Source of the DNA: Demequina sp. NBRC 110056 | Lineage (GTDB): Bacteria > Actinomycetota > Actinomycetes > Actinomycetales > Demequinaceae | Assembly: GCF_002090155.1 (NCBI RefSeq) | Contig: NZ_BBRM01000002.1 | Coordinates: forward strand, 558,001-622,000 | Direction of reading: 5' to 3' | Length of the DNA stretch: 64,000 nt | Shown: piece by piece, positions 47,415-55,710 of the stretch | How the letters are laid out: every line of letters begins with the position of its first letter | Position numbering within the stretch: the first letter of the stretch is position 1 | The notes under the pieces: model-generated | Databases searched by the model: none | Told to the model about the DNA's origin: nothing | The model's input: only the letters and a program-made list of their open reading frames with translations | Made by a program: the position numbers and the translations under genes

Positions 47415-47882
47415 TTATTCGGGCGGGTTCTCCCACACGGCGGGGTCGTCGACCATGGCCGTCACCGACGCGGGCAGCGCGCCCGACGCCACCTGTGCGA
47501 TCGACACGCCTTCGAGCGCCTCGCGCACCCGGGCGCGCAGCGCGACCCACACCGCGAGCAGCGGCTGCGCGGTGCCGTCGTAGTGCAGATCCGAGGGCCG
47601 CTCGCCGCGCACGAACACGAGGGGCCCGTCGACGGCCCTGACCACGTCCGCCACGGTGATGTCGTCGGCGGGACGCGTCAGGCGGTATCCCCCGCCGGCG
47701 CCACGTTGCCCCACGACGAGGCCGGCCTCGCGCAGGTCGACGAGGATGCCCTCGAGGAACTTGCGTGAGATGCCCTGCGCCTCGGCGATGGCCTCGGTGG
47801 TGCGCGTCCGGCCCTCCGCCTCGGCGGCGGCCAGCTCGGTCGCGGCGCGCACCGCGTAGTCGGAGCGCGCGGAGATCCTCAC
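47415..47882 (-). CDS. Rrf2 family transcriptional regulator, cysteine-free
   Basis: The 155-aa protein has the winged-helix start MRISARSDYAVRAATELAAA, recognition region ISRKFLEGILVDLREAGLV, and wing GQRGAGGGYRLTRPADDITV. It has no cysteine, so it cannot bind an iron-sulfur cluster like IscR or NsrR. Cysteine-poor Rrf2 proteins such as CymR control sulfur metabolism instead. Its neighbour is a TauE/SafE exporter. It follows an ABC ATPase gene by 9 bases. Confidence 0.9.
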   Translation of the reverse strand: MRISARSDYAVRAATELAAAEAEGRTRTTEAIAEAQGISRKFLEGILVDLREAGLVVGQRGAGGGYRLTRPADDITVADVVRAVDGPLVFVRGERPSDLHYDGTAQPLLAVWVALRARVREALEGVSIAQVASGALPASVTAMVDDPAVWENPPE

Positions 47883-47891
47883 GGGCCCGGC

Positions 47892-48674
47892 TCAGCCCCG
47901 CCGCGCGGTCCAGCGACCGCCGAAGGCGTGCAGCTCGACCGGCATGCCGTAGGTCTCGGTGAGGTGGGCGGACGTGATGGTGTCGCGGATGGGGCCCGCG
48001 GCCACGACGGCGCCCTCGCGCAGCAGCAGCGCGTGCGTGAACCCCTGCGGGATCTCCTCGACGTGGTGGGTCACCATGACCATCGCGGGCGAGCGGCGGT
48101 CCCCGGCGAGCTCCGTGAGCGCGGCGAGCAGCTCCTCGCGCCCTCCCAGGTCGAGGCCCGCGGCCGGCTCGTCGAGCATGAGCAGCTCGGGGTCGGTCAT
48201 GAGCGCACGGCCGATCTGCACGCGCTTGCGCTCGCCCTCGGACAGCGTCCAGAACTCGCGGTCGGCGAAGCCGCCCATGCCGAACGCCTCGAGCAGCGCG
48301 AGCGCTCGCTCCTGGTCGATGTCGTCGTACTCCTCGCGCCAGCGACCCGTGACGCCGTGCGCCGCGGTCATGACCACGTCGAGCACGGACTCGTCGTCGG
48401 GGATGCGGTCCGCGAGCGCGGCGCTCGACAGGCCGACGCGGGTGCGCAGGTCCTGGGTGTCCGTCTGGCCGAGCGTCTCGCCCAGGATCACCGCGGTGCC
48501 CTCGGTCGGGTGGGACCGAGCGGAGGCGATGCTGAGCAGCGAGGTCTTGCCCGCGCCATTGGGACCGAGGATCACCCAACGGTCCGTCGCGCCGACCTCC
48601 CAGTCGACTCCGGACAGGATCGCATTGCCGTCTCGGCGCAGGCTCACGCCCTCGAGTCGCAGCACCTCAGTCAT
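47892..48674 (-). CDS. stand-alone ABC ATPase
   Basis: The 260-aa protein is a single ABC ATPase domain with Walker [13 protein letters not shown], signature LSEGERKR, Walker [13 protein letters not shown] and switch VTHHVEE. It resembles the YlmA/ModF-like branch with no membrane partner nearby. The role is open; it may serve a distant permease or act on a non-transport complex. The ATG follows TAGGCT by 7 bases, and that box overlaps the glgM stop codon. Confidence 0.85.
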   Translation of the reverse strand: MTEVLRLEGVSLRRDGNAILSGVDWEVGATDRWVILGPNGAGKTSLLSIASARSHPTEGTAVILGETLGQTDTQDLRTRVGLSSAALADRIPDDESVLDVVMTAAHGVTGRWREEYDDIDQERALALLEAFGMGGFADREFWTLSEGERKRVQIGRALMTDPELLMLDEPAAGLDLGGREELLAALTELAGDRRSPAMVMVTHHVEEIPQGFTHALLLREGAVVAAGPIRDTITSAHLTETYGMPVELHAFGGRWTARRG

Positions 48675-48681
48675 GCATCCG

Positions 48682-48687
48682 AGCCTA
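48682..48687 (-). promoter_or_regulatory. -10 box of leaderless ABC ATPase-rrf2 transcript
   Basis: TAGGCT overlaps the glgM stop codon and ends 7 bases before the ATG at 48674. Confidence 0.5.
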
Positions 48688-49887
48688 TCCGACCAGCGCG
48701 CGGTAGAGCTGCAGCGTCCGCTCGCCGATCGACTCCCACGAGAAGTGCTCCGCGGCGCGCTCGCGGCCCGCCTCGCCCATGCGTGCGGCGCGTTCGGTGT
48801 CCGACACCATGTCGGTGAGCGCCGCCGCCAGGTCCGCGACGAAGGCGTCGGGGTCGGTGGGCGTCCCGGTCCCGTCCTGGACCTGGTCGATGGCCACGAG
48901 GGTGCCGGTCTCGCCGTCCACGACGACCTCGGGGATGCCTCCCGTCGCCGTCGCCACCACGGGCAGCCCGACGGCCATGGCCTCGAGGTTGACGATGCCG
49001 AGCGGCTCGTAGACAGAGGGGCACACGAAGGCGGTGCACGCGTCGAGCACCGCGACGAGCTCGGGGCGCGGCAGGTGCTCCTCGATCCAGATCACGCCGT
49101 CGCGGCGCTCCTGCAGGCTCTTCACGAGGCCCGAGACCTCGGCGGCGATCTCCTTGGTGTCGGGCGCCCCGGCGCACAGCACCACCTGGACCTCGGGTGG
49201 CAGCTGCTCGACCGCGCGCAGGAAGTGCGGCAGTCCCTTCTGGCGCGTGATGCGGCCCACGAACACGAGCGCGGGTCGAGAGGTGTCGATGCCGTATCGG
49301 GCGACCACCGCATCGGCGCTGGCGCGCTCCTCGTCCGTCGCGGGCGGCGCCCACGCCTCGACGTCGATGCCGTTGTGGATCACGCCCACCTTGCCCGGGT
49401 CCACGCTCGGGTAGGAGCGCAGGATGTCGGCGCGCATGCCGGCGCTCACGGCGATCACGGCATCGGCGCCCTCGTAGGCCGCCTGCTCGATCCACGAGGA
49501 CACCCGGTAGCCGCCGCCCAGCTGCTCGGCCTTCCACGGGCGCAGCGGCTCGAGAGAGTGGGCGCTCAGGACGTGCGGGATGCCGTGCAGTCGCGAGGCC
49601 AGGTGGCCGGCCATGTTCGCGTACCACGTGTGCGAGTGCACGAGGTCGGCGCCTGCGCAGTCCTTCGCCATCGGAAGGTTGTGCGCGAGCACGTCCAGCG
49701 CCGCGTCGCCCACGCCTCCGCCGAGCGGGTCGTAGCCGATGACGCCGGGCGCGTCGCGAGGGCCGTCGAACGCGCGCACCTCGACGTCGATGTGCTGACG
49801 CAGGACGGCAGCGAGCTCCGTGACGTGGACGCCGGCGCCCCCGTACACGTGTGGCGGGTACTCGCGGGTGAGGATGTCTGCTCGCAT
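48685..49887 (-). CDS. glgM: glycogen synthase GlgA/alpha-maltose-1-phosphate synthase GlgM type
   Basis: The 400-aa GT4 enzyme has the donor-binding features of the actinobacterial GlgA/GlgM group: [61 protein letters not shown], and the nucleotide-sugar glutamate segment [19 protein letters not shown]. In mycobacteria this enzyme makes maltose-1-phosphate from ADP-glucose for the GlgE pathway. It is divergent from glgC, the ADP-glucose maker. The ATG follows TACCGT by 6 bases. Confidence 0.9.
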   Translation of the reverse strand: MRADILTREYPPHVYGGAGVHVTELAAVLRQHIDVEVRAFDGPRDAPGVIGYDPLGGGVGDAALDVLAHNLPMAKDCAGADLVHSHTWYANMAGHLASRLHGIPHVLSAHSLEPLRPWKAEQLGGGYRVSSWIEQAAYEGADAVIAVSAGMRADILRSYPSVDPGKVGVIHNGIDVEAWAPPATDEERASADAVVARYGIDTSRPALVFVGRITRQKGLPHFLRAVEQLPPEVQVVLCAGAPDTKEIAAEVSGLVKSLQERRDGVIWIEEHLPRPELVAVLDACTAFVCPSVYEPLGIVNLEAMAVGLPVVATATGGIPEVVVDGETGTLVAIDQVQDGTGTPTDPDAFVADLAAALTDMVSDTERAARMGEAGRERAAEHFSWESIGERTLQLYRALVG

Positions 49888-49893
49888 ATCTCC

Positions 49894-49899
49894 ACGGTA
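49894..49899 (-). promoter_or_regulatory. -10 box of leaderless glgM
   Basis: TACCGT ends 6 bases before the glgM ATG. Confidence 0.5.
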
Positions 49900-49923
49900 C
49901 TGGGCCCGACTGGGCGATGCGCC

Positions 49924-49953
49924 CTGACACACGTGGGACACGCGGCCTATGCT
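49924..49953 (+). promoter_or_regulatory. promoter of leaderless glgC
   Basis: CTGACA (49924-49929) and TATGCT (49948-49953) are 18 bases apart. The latter ends 6 bases before the glgC ATG. Confidence 0.6.
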
Positions 49954-49959
49954 GGTCGT

Positions 49960-51201
49960 ATGCCAGCGCAGAAAGTCCTCGCCATCGTCCTCGCAGGAGG
50001 TGAGGGCAAGCGCTTGATGCCCCTCACCGCTGCCCGCGCCAAGCCGGCCGTGCCGTTCGGCGGGACCTACCGGCTCGTCGACTTCGCCCTGTCGAACCTC
50101 GTGAACTCGCGGTACCTGCACATCGTCGTGCTGACGCAGTACAAGTCGCACTCGATGGACCGTCACATCGCGAGGACCTGGCGCATGTCGCCGCTGCTCG
50201 GCAACTACGTCGCGCCGGTGCCGGCGCAGCAGCGCCGCGGCAAGCACTGGTACCTCGGCAGCGCCGACGCGATCTACCAGACGGTGAACATCATCGAGGA
50301 CGAGAGCCCCGACATCGTCGTGATCGTCGGCGCCGACCACGTGTACCGCATGGACTTCTCGCAGATGGTGGACTCGCACATCGAGACCGGCGCGGACTTC
50401 ACGGTCGCCGGCATCCGCCAGCCCATCGGCCTCGCGGACCAGTTCGGCGTCATCGACGTCGACAAGGACAACCCGGGCATGATCAAGGCGTTCCTCGAGA
50501 AGCCCAAGGACCCCGAGGGCCTGCCGGACTCCCCCGGCGAGGTGCTCGCGTCCATGGGCAACTACGTCGCATCCGTCGAGCCGCTCCTCGAAGCGCTCAA
50601 GGCCGACGCTGAGAACGAGAAGTCCAAGCACGACATGGGCGGCGACATCGTCCCCTACTTCGTCGACAAGGGCACCTGCGGCTTCTACGACTTCGTCGAC
50701 AACGACGTCCCCGGCTCGACCGACCGCGACCGCGACTACTGGCGCGACGTGGGAACGCTCGACTCGTACTACGAGGCCCACATGGACCTCATCGCCGTCA
50801 TGCCTGTGTTCAACGTCTACAACCGCGAGTGGCCGCTCCACCAGGGGCTCATCACCGAGCCCCCGGCGAAGTTCATCCACTCCGAGGAGGGCCGTCTGGG
50901 CCACGCCGCGGACTCGATCGTCTCGCCCGGCGTCATCGTGTCGGGCGCGACCGTGACGGGCTCCGTGCTGTCCCCCGGCGTGCGCCTGCACTCCTGGTCG
51001 ACGGTGTCTGACTCCGTGCTGCTCGACGACGTCGAGATCAACCGCCATGCCCAGGTCCACCGCGCGATCGTCGACAAGAACGTCGTGGTCGAGGAGGGCG
51101 CACGCATCGGCATCGACCGCCAGAGCGACCTCGAGCGAGGCTTCACCGTCACCGAGTCCGGGATCACCGTGGTGCCCAAGGGCACGGTCGTCTCCGCATG
51201 A
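49960..51201 (+). CDS. glgC: glucose-1-phosphate adenylyltransferase
   Basis: GlgC makes ADP-glucose from ATP and glucose-1-phosphate, the first step of glycogen synthesis. The 413-aa protein has the nucleotidyl-transfer motif [20 protein letters not shown], the segment [13 protein letters not shown], the metal region [13 protein letters not shown], the sugar-phosphate segment FLEKPKDP and the C-terminal left-handed beta-helix repeats. Length is normal. serB overlaps its stop by 4 bases. Confidence 0.96.
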   Translation: MPAQKVLAIVLAGGEGKRLMPLTAARAKPAVPFGGTYRLVDFALSNLVNSRYLHIVVLTQYKSHSMDRHIARTWRMSPLLGNYVAPVPAQQRRGKHWYLGSADAIYQTVNIIEDESPDIVVIVGADHVYRMDFSQMVDSHIETGADFTVAGIRQPIGLADQFGVIDVDKDNPGMIKAFLEKPKDPEGLPDSPGEVLASMGNYVASVEPLLEALKADAENEKSKHDMGGDIVPYFVDKGTCGFYDFVDNDVPGSTDRDRDYWRDVGTLDSYYEAHMDLIAVMPVFNVYNREWPLHQGLITEPPAKFIHSEEGRLGHAADSIVSPGVIVSGATVTGSVLSPGVRLHSWSTVSDSVLLDDVEINRHAQVHRAIVDKNVVVEEGARIGIDRQSDLERGFTVTESGITVVPKGTVVSA

Positions 51202-51830
51202 GCGGACGGCTCATCGTCCTCGACGTCGACTCCACGCTCATCACGTCAGAGGTCATCGAGCGCATCGCCGCGCGCGCCGGCACCGAGGCTGAGGTCGCCG
51301 CGGTGACCGAGTCCGCGATGCGCGGAGAGATCGACTTCGCCGAGTCCCTGCGTCAGCGGGTCGCGACCCTCGAGGGCGTACCCGACTCGGTGTTCGCCGA
51401 GGTGATCGACGAGGTCGAGCTCACCCCGGGCGCCGAGGAGCTCATCGGCACGCTGCAGGGCGAGGGCTGGACCGCCGCGCTCGTCTCAGGCGGGTTCGCC
51501 GAGATCGTCGAGTCGCTGGCGGGCCGGGTGGGCATCACCCGCTTCCGCGCCAACCGCCTCGAGGTGGCGGACGGCCGCCTCACGGGTCGCACCGTAGGCC
51601 CCGTCATCGACCGCGCGGCGAAGGCCGAGGCGCTCCGGGAGTTCTGCGCTGAGCTCGGCATCTCGCCGGCGGACGCGGTCGCCGTGGGCGACGGCGCAAA
51701 CGACCTCGACATGATGGCGGCGGCGGGCCTCGGCATCGCCTTCAACGCCAAGCCGCTGGTGCAGGAGCAGGCGGACATCGCCGTGAACTCGCGCAGCCTC
51801 GCCGACGTCCTGGACGTCATCGAGCGCTGA
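51198..51830 (+). CDS. serB: phosphoserine phosphatase
   Basis: SerB hydrolyses phosphoserine to serine in the cytoplasm. The 210-aa HAD enzyme starts [20 protein letters not shown] with nucleophiles Asp9 and Asp11. The substrate-binding glutamates lie in [11 protein letters not shown], motif II is [12 protein letters not shown], the lysine is in RAAKAEAL, and motif IV is [20 protein letters not shown]. It lacks the N-terminal ACT domains of longer SerB proteins. The ATGA overlap with glgC couples the two genes. Confidence 0.94.
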   Translation: MSGRLIVLDVDSTLITSEVIERIAARAGTEAEVAAVTESAMRGEIDFAESLRQRVATLEGVPDSVFAEVIDEVELTPGAEELIGTLQGEGWTAALVSGGFAEIVESLAGRVGITRFRANRLEVADGRLTGRTVGPVIDRAAKAEALREFCAELGISPADAVAVGDGANDLDMMAAAGLGIAFNAKPLVQEQADIAVNSRSLADVLDVIER

Positions 51831-51841
51831 CTCGCGCGCGG

Positions 51842-51858
51842 GTGAGCCCCGAGCTCAC
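51842..51858. terminator. small convergent hairpin after serB
   Basis: GTGAGC (51842-51847) pairs with GCTCAC (51853-51858), with extra G-C pairs around it. It lies between the convergent serB and flavin-binding protein genes and overlaps the last codons of the latter. Confidence 0.3.
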
Positions 51859-52409
51859 GCCCGCTCGTGGGGAGCGAGCGCCGGCAGCCCGTCGAGGCTC
51901 ACGGCGTTCTTGCGCTCTCGATACTCCCGCAGGCCCTCGTCGCCCTTGCCGCGCGCCCAGCGGTCGAGCTCGTCGCGATCCCGCTCGTAGGTCATCAGCG
52001 GCACCGACATCCCGCACGAGTCGCTGATGCGCTCCGCGGTCACCACCACGATGGCCCGCGCCCCCGGCTTGTCCGGGAACAGCGCCGCCATCTCCGCCCA
52101 CACGGGCTGGTCGCGCGTGACGACCGTCGCGGTGCCGTGGACCCTCGCGATCATCGGCGGCCCCTCGAAGGCGCACCACATCAGGGTGATCCGGTCGAGC
52201 TGGCGGACATGGGCGATGGTCTCGGCGCCCGATCCCGTGAGGTCGAGGTACGCCACCCGACGGTCGTCGAGCACCACGAGCGTGCCCTCGCCGCCCTTCG
52301 GCGACACGTTGACGCGGCCATCCGCGGCCGCGGTCGCGACGAAGAACATCGGCTGTCGCGCGATGAACTCCGCGATGAAGCCGTCGAGGCTGTCATGCTC
52401 GGTCGACAT
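51855..52409 (-). CDS. pyridoxamine 5'-phosphate oxidase-related flavin-binding protein
   Basis: The 184-aa protein has the split-barrel flavin-binding fold of the PNPOx-like group (FFVATAAADGRVNVSPKGGEGT, RVAYLDLTGSGAETIAHV, RITLMWCAFEGPPMIARVHG). The C-terminal part (SDSCGMSVPLMTYERDRDEL) is typical of a subgroup of unknown substrate. It may bind FMN or F420. The ATG at 52409 is preferred and longer upstream frames are not supported. Confidence 0.85.
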   Translation of the reverse strand: MSTEHDSLDGFIAEFIARQPMFFVATAAADGRVNVSPKGGEGTLVVLDDRRVAYLDLTGSGAETIAHVRQLDRITLMWCAFEGPPMIARVHGTATVVTRDQPVWAEMAALFPDKPGARAIVVVTAERISDSCGMSVPLMTYERDRDELDRWARGKGDEGLREYRERKNAVSLDGLPALAPHERA

Positions 52410-52441
52410 CGCGGTCCTCTCCGCCCGAGTCGGTGCCAGCT

Positions 52442-52954
52442 CTAGAAGTGCGCGTCCGACCGCACCACGTCGGTCAGGACGGCCGAGCGCTGGTCGAGCT
52501 CCGACCACGCCACGGGGACGTCGAGGACCGCGGCGGTCCCGGTCGGCAGCCCGTGTGCGACGCGCTGCAGCGCCTTGGTGTCGGAATCGGGGCCCGAGAG
52601 CCACGCCGCGGCGGCGGAGATCGTGGGCTCGTGTCCGATCACCACGACCGTCTCCGTGCCCGACGGCACTCGCGTGAGCAGGCTGTGGAGCCCGCCGACG
52701 TGCGTCTCGTAGAGGTCGGGCTCGGTGCGCACGGTCGGGCCGGTCCACGCCGGCGACATGAGCTTCCAGGTCTGCTGCGTGCGGTTCGCGGACGACACGA
52801 GCACGAGGTCGGGGCTGACGCCAGCGCCGGCCAGCAGCTTGCCCAGCTCGGTCGCGGACGAGCGTCCCTCGAGCGTGAGGGCACGGTCGTGGTCCGACAG
52901 CGCCCCGGAGGGCGCCTCGGCCTTGGCATGACGGACGAGCACGAGGGTGGCCAT
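52442..52954 (-). CDS. SixA-type histidine phosphatase
   Basis: The 170-aa protein is a short histidine-phosphatase-superfamily member with the catalytic RHA motif (TLVLVRHAKAE, His9) and the second catalytic histidine in VVVIGHEPTISA. E. coli SixA dephosphorylates histidine phosphotransfer proteins, but the target here is unknown. It follows fabI by 4 bases and belongs to the fabG-fabI transcript. Confidence 0.9.
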   Translation of the reverse strand: MATLVLVRHAKAEAPSGALSDHDRALTLEGRSSATELGKLLAGAGVSPDLVLVSSANRTQQTWKLMSPAWTGPTVRTEPDLYETHVGGLHSLLTRVPSGTETVVVIGHEPTISAAAAWLSGPDSDTKALQRVAHGLPTGTAAVLDVPVAWSELDQRSAVLTDVVRSDAHF

Positions 52955-52958
52955 GCGC

Positions 52959-53726
52959 CTACTGTCCCATCGCGTGCACGCCGCCGTCTACGTGGATCAT
53001 CTCGCCCGTGGTCGCCGGGAACCAGTCGCTCAGCAGGGCGGTGACGGCCTTCGCGGTGGGCTCGGTCGCCTCGGAGTCCCAGCCCAGCGGCGCGCGCTCG
53101 GACCAGTTGCCCTCCATCTGGTCGAAGCCGGGGATGTGGCGGGCGGCGGTGGTCTTGATCGGGCCGGCCGACACCACGTTGCACCGGATCCCGTGGGGCC
53201 CGAGGTCGCGCGCGAGGTAGCGGTTGACGGCCTCGAAGGACGCCTTCGCGACGCCCATCCAGTCGTAGACGGGCCAGGCGAAGCGGCCGTCGAACGTGAG
53301 ACCGACCACGGAGCCTCCGGCGCTCATGAGCGGCAGCGTCGCCTGGGCCAGGGCCTTGAGCGAGTACGCGGAGATGTGGATCGCCGTCGCGACGTCGTCC
53401 CACTCGCCCGTCATGAAGTTGCCGCCCATGACGGACTGGGGCGCGAAGCCGATCGAGTGGACCACGCCGTCGAGGTGCGGCACGTGCTCCTTCACCTGGT
53501 CCGCGAGCGCGTCGAGGTGCTCCGGGTTGGTGACGTCGAGCTCGACCACGGGCGCCTCGACCGGCAGCCGCCGGCCCATCGCCTGGGTGATCTTGAGCGT
53601 GCGACCGACGCCGGTGAGGACGACGGTCGCGCCCTGCTCCTGGCACAGCCGCGCCACGTCGAAGGCGATCGAGCCCTCGGTCAGGACTCCGGTCACGAGG
53701 ACATTCTTGCCATCAAGCATTCCCAT
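52959..53726 (-). CDS. fabI: enoyl-[acyl-carrier-protein] reductase (NADH), InhA type
   Basis: FabI/InhA reduces the enoyl-ACP double bond in the last step of each fatty acid elongation cycle. The 255-aa protein has the cofactor region VLVTGVLTEGSIAF, HSIGFAPQ, and catalytic Tyr154 and Lys161 in the Y-x6-K spacing (YDWMGVAKAS). PIKTTAARHIPGF is the substrate-loop region. TAGGCT ends 7 bases before the ATG, so it can be transcribed apart from fabG. Confidence 0.95.
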   Translation of the reverse strand: MGMLDGKNVLVTGVLTEGSIAFDVARLCQEQGATVVLTGVGRTLKITQAMGRRLPVEAPVVELDVTNPEHLDALADQVKEHVPHLDGVVHSIGFAPQSVMGGNFMTGEWDDVATAIHISAYSLKALAQATLPLMSAGGSVVGLTFDGRFAWPVYDWMGVAKASFEAVNRYLARDLGPHGIRCNVVSAGPIKTTAARHIPGFDQMEGNWSERAPLGWDSEATEPTAKAVTALLSDWFPATTGEMIHVDGGVHAMGQ

Positions 53727-53733
53727 GGCTCGA

Positions 53734-53739
53734 AGCCTA
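53734..53739 (-). promoter_or_regulatory. -10 box of leaderless fabI
   Basis: TAGGCT ends 7 bases before the fabI ATG, in the 56-base gap after fabG. Confidence 0.5.
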
Positions 53740-53782
53740 GCGGGGCGTCCGCCGCCCCTCCCACCGCTAGGTGGTCGTGTCG

Positions 53783-54487
53783 CTAGTGGCCCATCCCGAG
53801 GCCGCCGTCGACCGGGATCACGGCCCCCGAGACGTAGCCGGCCTCGTCCGACGCGAGGTAGACGGCCGCCGCGGCGACCTCGTCGGCGCTGCCGAAGCGC
53901 TTAGCGGGGATGGTCGCCTCGTACTGCTTGACCGTGTCCTCGGCGAGCTCCGCGGTCATGTCGGTCGTGATGAAGCCCGGCGCGATGACGTTGGCGGTGA
54001 TGCCGCGGGCACCGAGCTCGCGGGTGACGGACCGCGCCATGCCGACGAGCGCGGACTTCGACGACGAGTAGTTGACCTGGCCGGGGTTGCCCATGAGCCC
54101 CACGACGGAGCCCACGAGGATGATGCGACCGAAGCGCTGGCGGATCATCGACTGCGAGGCGCGGCGCACGCAGCGGAAGGTGCCGGTGAGGTTGGTCTCG
54201 AGGACGTCCGCGAAGTCCTCGTCCGACATGCGCATGAGCAGCCCGTCGCGCGTGATGCCGGCGTTCGCCACCAGGATCTCGACCCGGCCGTGGCGCTCCT
54301 CGAGGGCGTCGAACGCGGCGTTCACCGCGTCGGAGTCGGTGATGTCGGCGATCTCGCCGTCCACTCCGTCGGGCAGCGTGCCGCTGCGGTGCAGCGAGCT
54401 GACGGTGTAGCCGGCGGCGACGAAGCGCTCGGCGAGGGCGCGGCCGATGCCGCGGTTGGCTCCGGTGACGAGGACGTGGCGTGACAT
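53783..54487 (-). CDS. fabG: 3-oxoacyl-[acyl-carrier-protein] reductase
   Basis: FabG reduces beta-ketoacyl-ACP with NADPH. The 234-aa short-chain dehydrogenase has TGANRGIGRALAE, NAG at 74-76, and the Ser127/Tyr140/Lys144 triad (GSVVGLMGNPGQVNYSSSKS). PGFITTDMT matches true FabG proteins, and linkage to fabI supports the fatty acid role. The ATG at 54487 follows TACCGT by 7 bases, so the longer frame is rejected. Confidence 0.94.
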   Translation of the reverse strand: MSRHVLVTGANRGIGRALAERFVAAGYTVSSLHRSGTLPDGVDGEIADITDSDAVNAAFDALEERHGRVEILVANAGITRDGLLMRMSDEDFADVLETNLTGTFRCVRRASQSMIRQRFGRIILVGSVVGLMGNPGQVNYSSSKSALVGMARSVTRELGARGITANVIAPGFITTDMTAELAEDTVKQYEATIPAKRFGSADEVAAAAVYLASDEAGYVSGAVIPVDGGLGMGH

Positions 54488-54494
54488 GAGGGCA

Positions 54495-54500
54495 ACGGTA
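54495..54500 (-). promoter_or_regulatory. -10 box of leaderless fabG
   Basis: TACCGT ends 7 bases before the fabG ATG. Confidence 0.5.
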
Positions 54501-54568
54501 GTCCACCGTCCGCTCCCGACGGCGCCCGAGCGCGGTCCGTCGACGGCCGTCGACAGCGCGATGGTCAC

Positions 54569-54638
54569 CGTTTCGTAACACCCTCAGAAGGGTGTCGGCA
54601 GCGGCAGAACTTGTTGGTACTGTGGCCCAGTCGAAACG
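54569..54638. promoter_or_regulatory. dyads upstream of the unknown lipoprotein gene
   Basis: CGTTTCG (54569-54575) is repeated inverted as CGAAACG (54632-54638). Between them ACACCCT (54578-54584) pairs with AGGGTGT (54589-54595) around a 4-base loop. The region is less GC-rich than its surroundings. It lies in the 201-base divergent gap between fabG and the lipoprotein gene. Regulation is inferred, not shown. Confidence 0.4.
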
Positions 54639-54688
54639 TTTGGATACGCAATGGTGAGCATCCACCGTCGCACAAAGGGGAGTGACGA

Positions 54689-55633
54689 ATGACCACGGAC
54701 GACACGGCCGCGCGCACCGCTCGCGCACCACGGCGCCTGAGCAACGCTGGGCGCCTGAGCGCCCTCGGCGCCGTCGCGGCTCTCGCCCTCACCGCCTGCG
54801 CGGGTGGCGACGACGGCTACGTCGACGCCTACTTCGACAACGGCGACCCCATCTACGCCCCTCACAAGGTCGCGCTGTTCGACGAGGCGGGCACGCCCCG
54901 CTGCGAGCAGCCGATCGCGTGGCAGCGCGTCGAGACGCGCGGCCGCTCCTACACCTCCACCGGCGGGCTCGTCACCGCGTGGCTGTTCGAGGTCATGAAC
55001 AACGAGACCAACCCCGACAGCGCCACGGACGAGCGCGAGAAGGGCAAGCTCGAGCGCGCGCTGGGCAGCACGGACCGCATGTACGAGTGGACCGACCCCG
55101 CGTTCGATGCCGAGAACGGCATCTCCTCCCCCGGCGACCTCGACGGGCTCAAGGCCGAGTGGCAGACCCACCTCGAGGGGCTCGGCACCGAGGCGGCGCT
55201 CGACCAGTACGCGCGTCCCGGCGACAGCTGGCTGGTGACGCCGACCGCGACCTACACGATCCGCCGCATCACCGACGTCGAGGGGTTCATCGAGGAGAAC
55301 GACATCCCCACGACGTTCAACGGCCAGCGCAACGACTACGCCGGCGCCATGGACCGCGAGACGGGGATCGAGTACCTCATGGTGACGTCGCGCGAGACGG
55401 GTGAGGCCATCCTCATGACCGCCGACGACCGCCTCACCATCGAGGAGGGCTCGGAGCTCTTCAACGAGTACGAGATCGACCTGAGCGTGGGCTTCCCGGA
55501 CGACCCTGAGGCCCGCCTGGTGCTCGCGAACGACCAGTGCCCCGCCATCGACGGCACCCAGGGCTCGCGATTCTGGGTCTACGAGTTCGAGATGCTCGAG
55601 TCCGTCGAGCAGGAGCCCGTCTCGCTGCTGTGA
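54689..55633 (+). CDS. lipoprotein of unknown function
   Basis: The 314-aa protein has a long lipoprotein signal with charged N-terminus and lipobox ALTAC (mature start at the Cys near residue 37). The exported part is acidic, with no membrane segment and two cysteines (CEQPIAW and DQCPAID) that could form a disulfide. I do not recognise the family. AAGGGGAG precedes the ATG. The gene has its own regulatory-looking upstream region and a strong terminator, so it is a single-gene unit. Confidence 0.8.
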   Translation: MTTDDTAARTARAPRRLSNAGRLSALGAVAALALTACAGGDDGYVDAYFDNGDPIYAPHKVALFDEAGTPRCEQPIAWQRVETRGRSYTSTGGLVTAWLFEVMNNETNPDSATDEREKGKLERALGSTDRMYEWTDPAFDAENGISSPGDLDGLKAEWQTHLEGLGTEAALDQYARPGDSWLVTPTATYTIRRITDVEGFIEENDIPTTFNGQRNDYAGAMDRETGIEYLMVTSRETGEAILMTADDRLTIEEGSELFNEYEIDLSVGFPDDPEARLVLANDQCPAIDGTQGSRFWVYEFEMLESVEQEPVSLL

Positions 55634-55645
55634 CGCTGGACTGAC

Positions 55646-55687
55646 CACGAGGGCCTGTCGCCGCTGCCGCGGTGGCAGGCCCTCGTG
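55646..55687 (+). terminator. terminator of the lipoprotein gene
   Basis: CACGAGGGCCTG (55646-55657) pairs perfectly with 55676-55687, starting 12 bases past the stop codon. No T-run follows. Confidence 0.7.
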
Positions 55688-55698
55688 CGTGCCGCGAC

Positions 55699-55704
55699 TA
55701 GCAT
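55699..55704 (+). promoter_or_regulatory. -10 box of leaderless SURF1 gene
   Basis: TAGCAT ends 6 bases before the GTG at 55711. Confidence 0.5.
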
Positions 55705-55710
55705 CGGGGG

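Noticed and set aside
54584..55648. A 354-codon minus-strand frame opposite the lipoprotein gene
   Set aside because: The plus frame has signal peptide, lipobox, ribosome binding site and terminator. The minus frame has only composition-driven runs.
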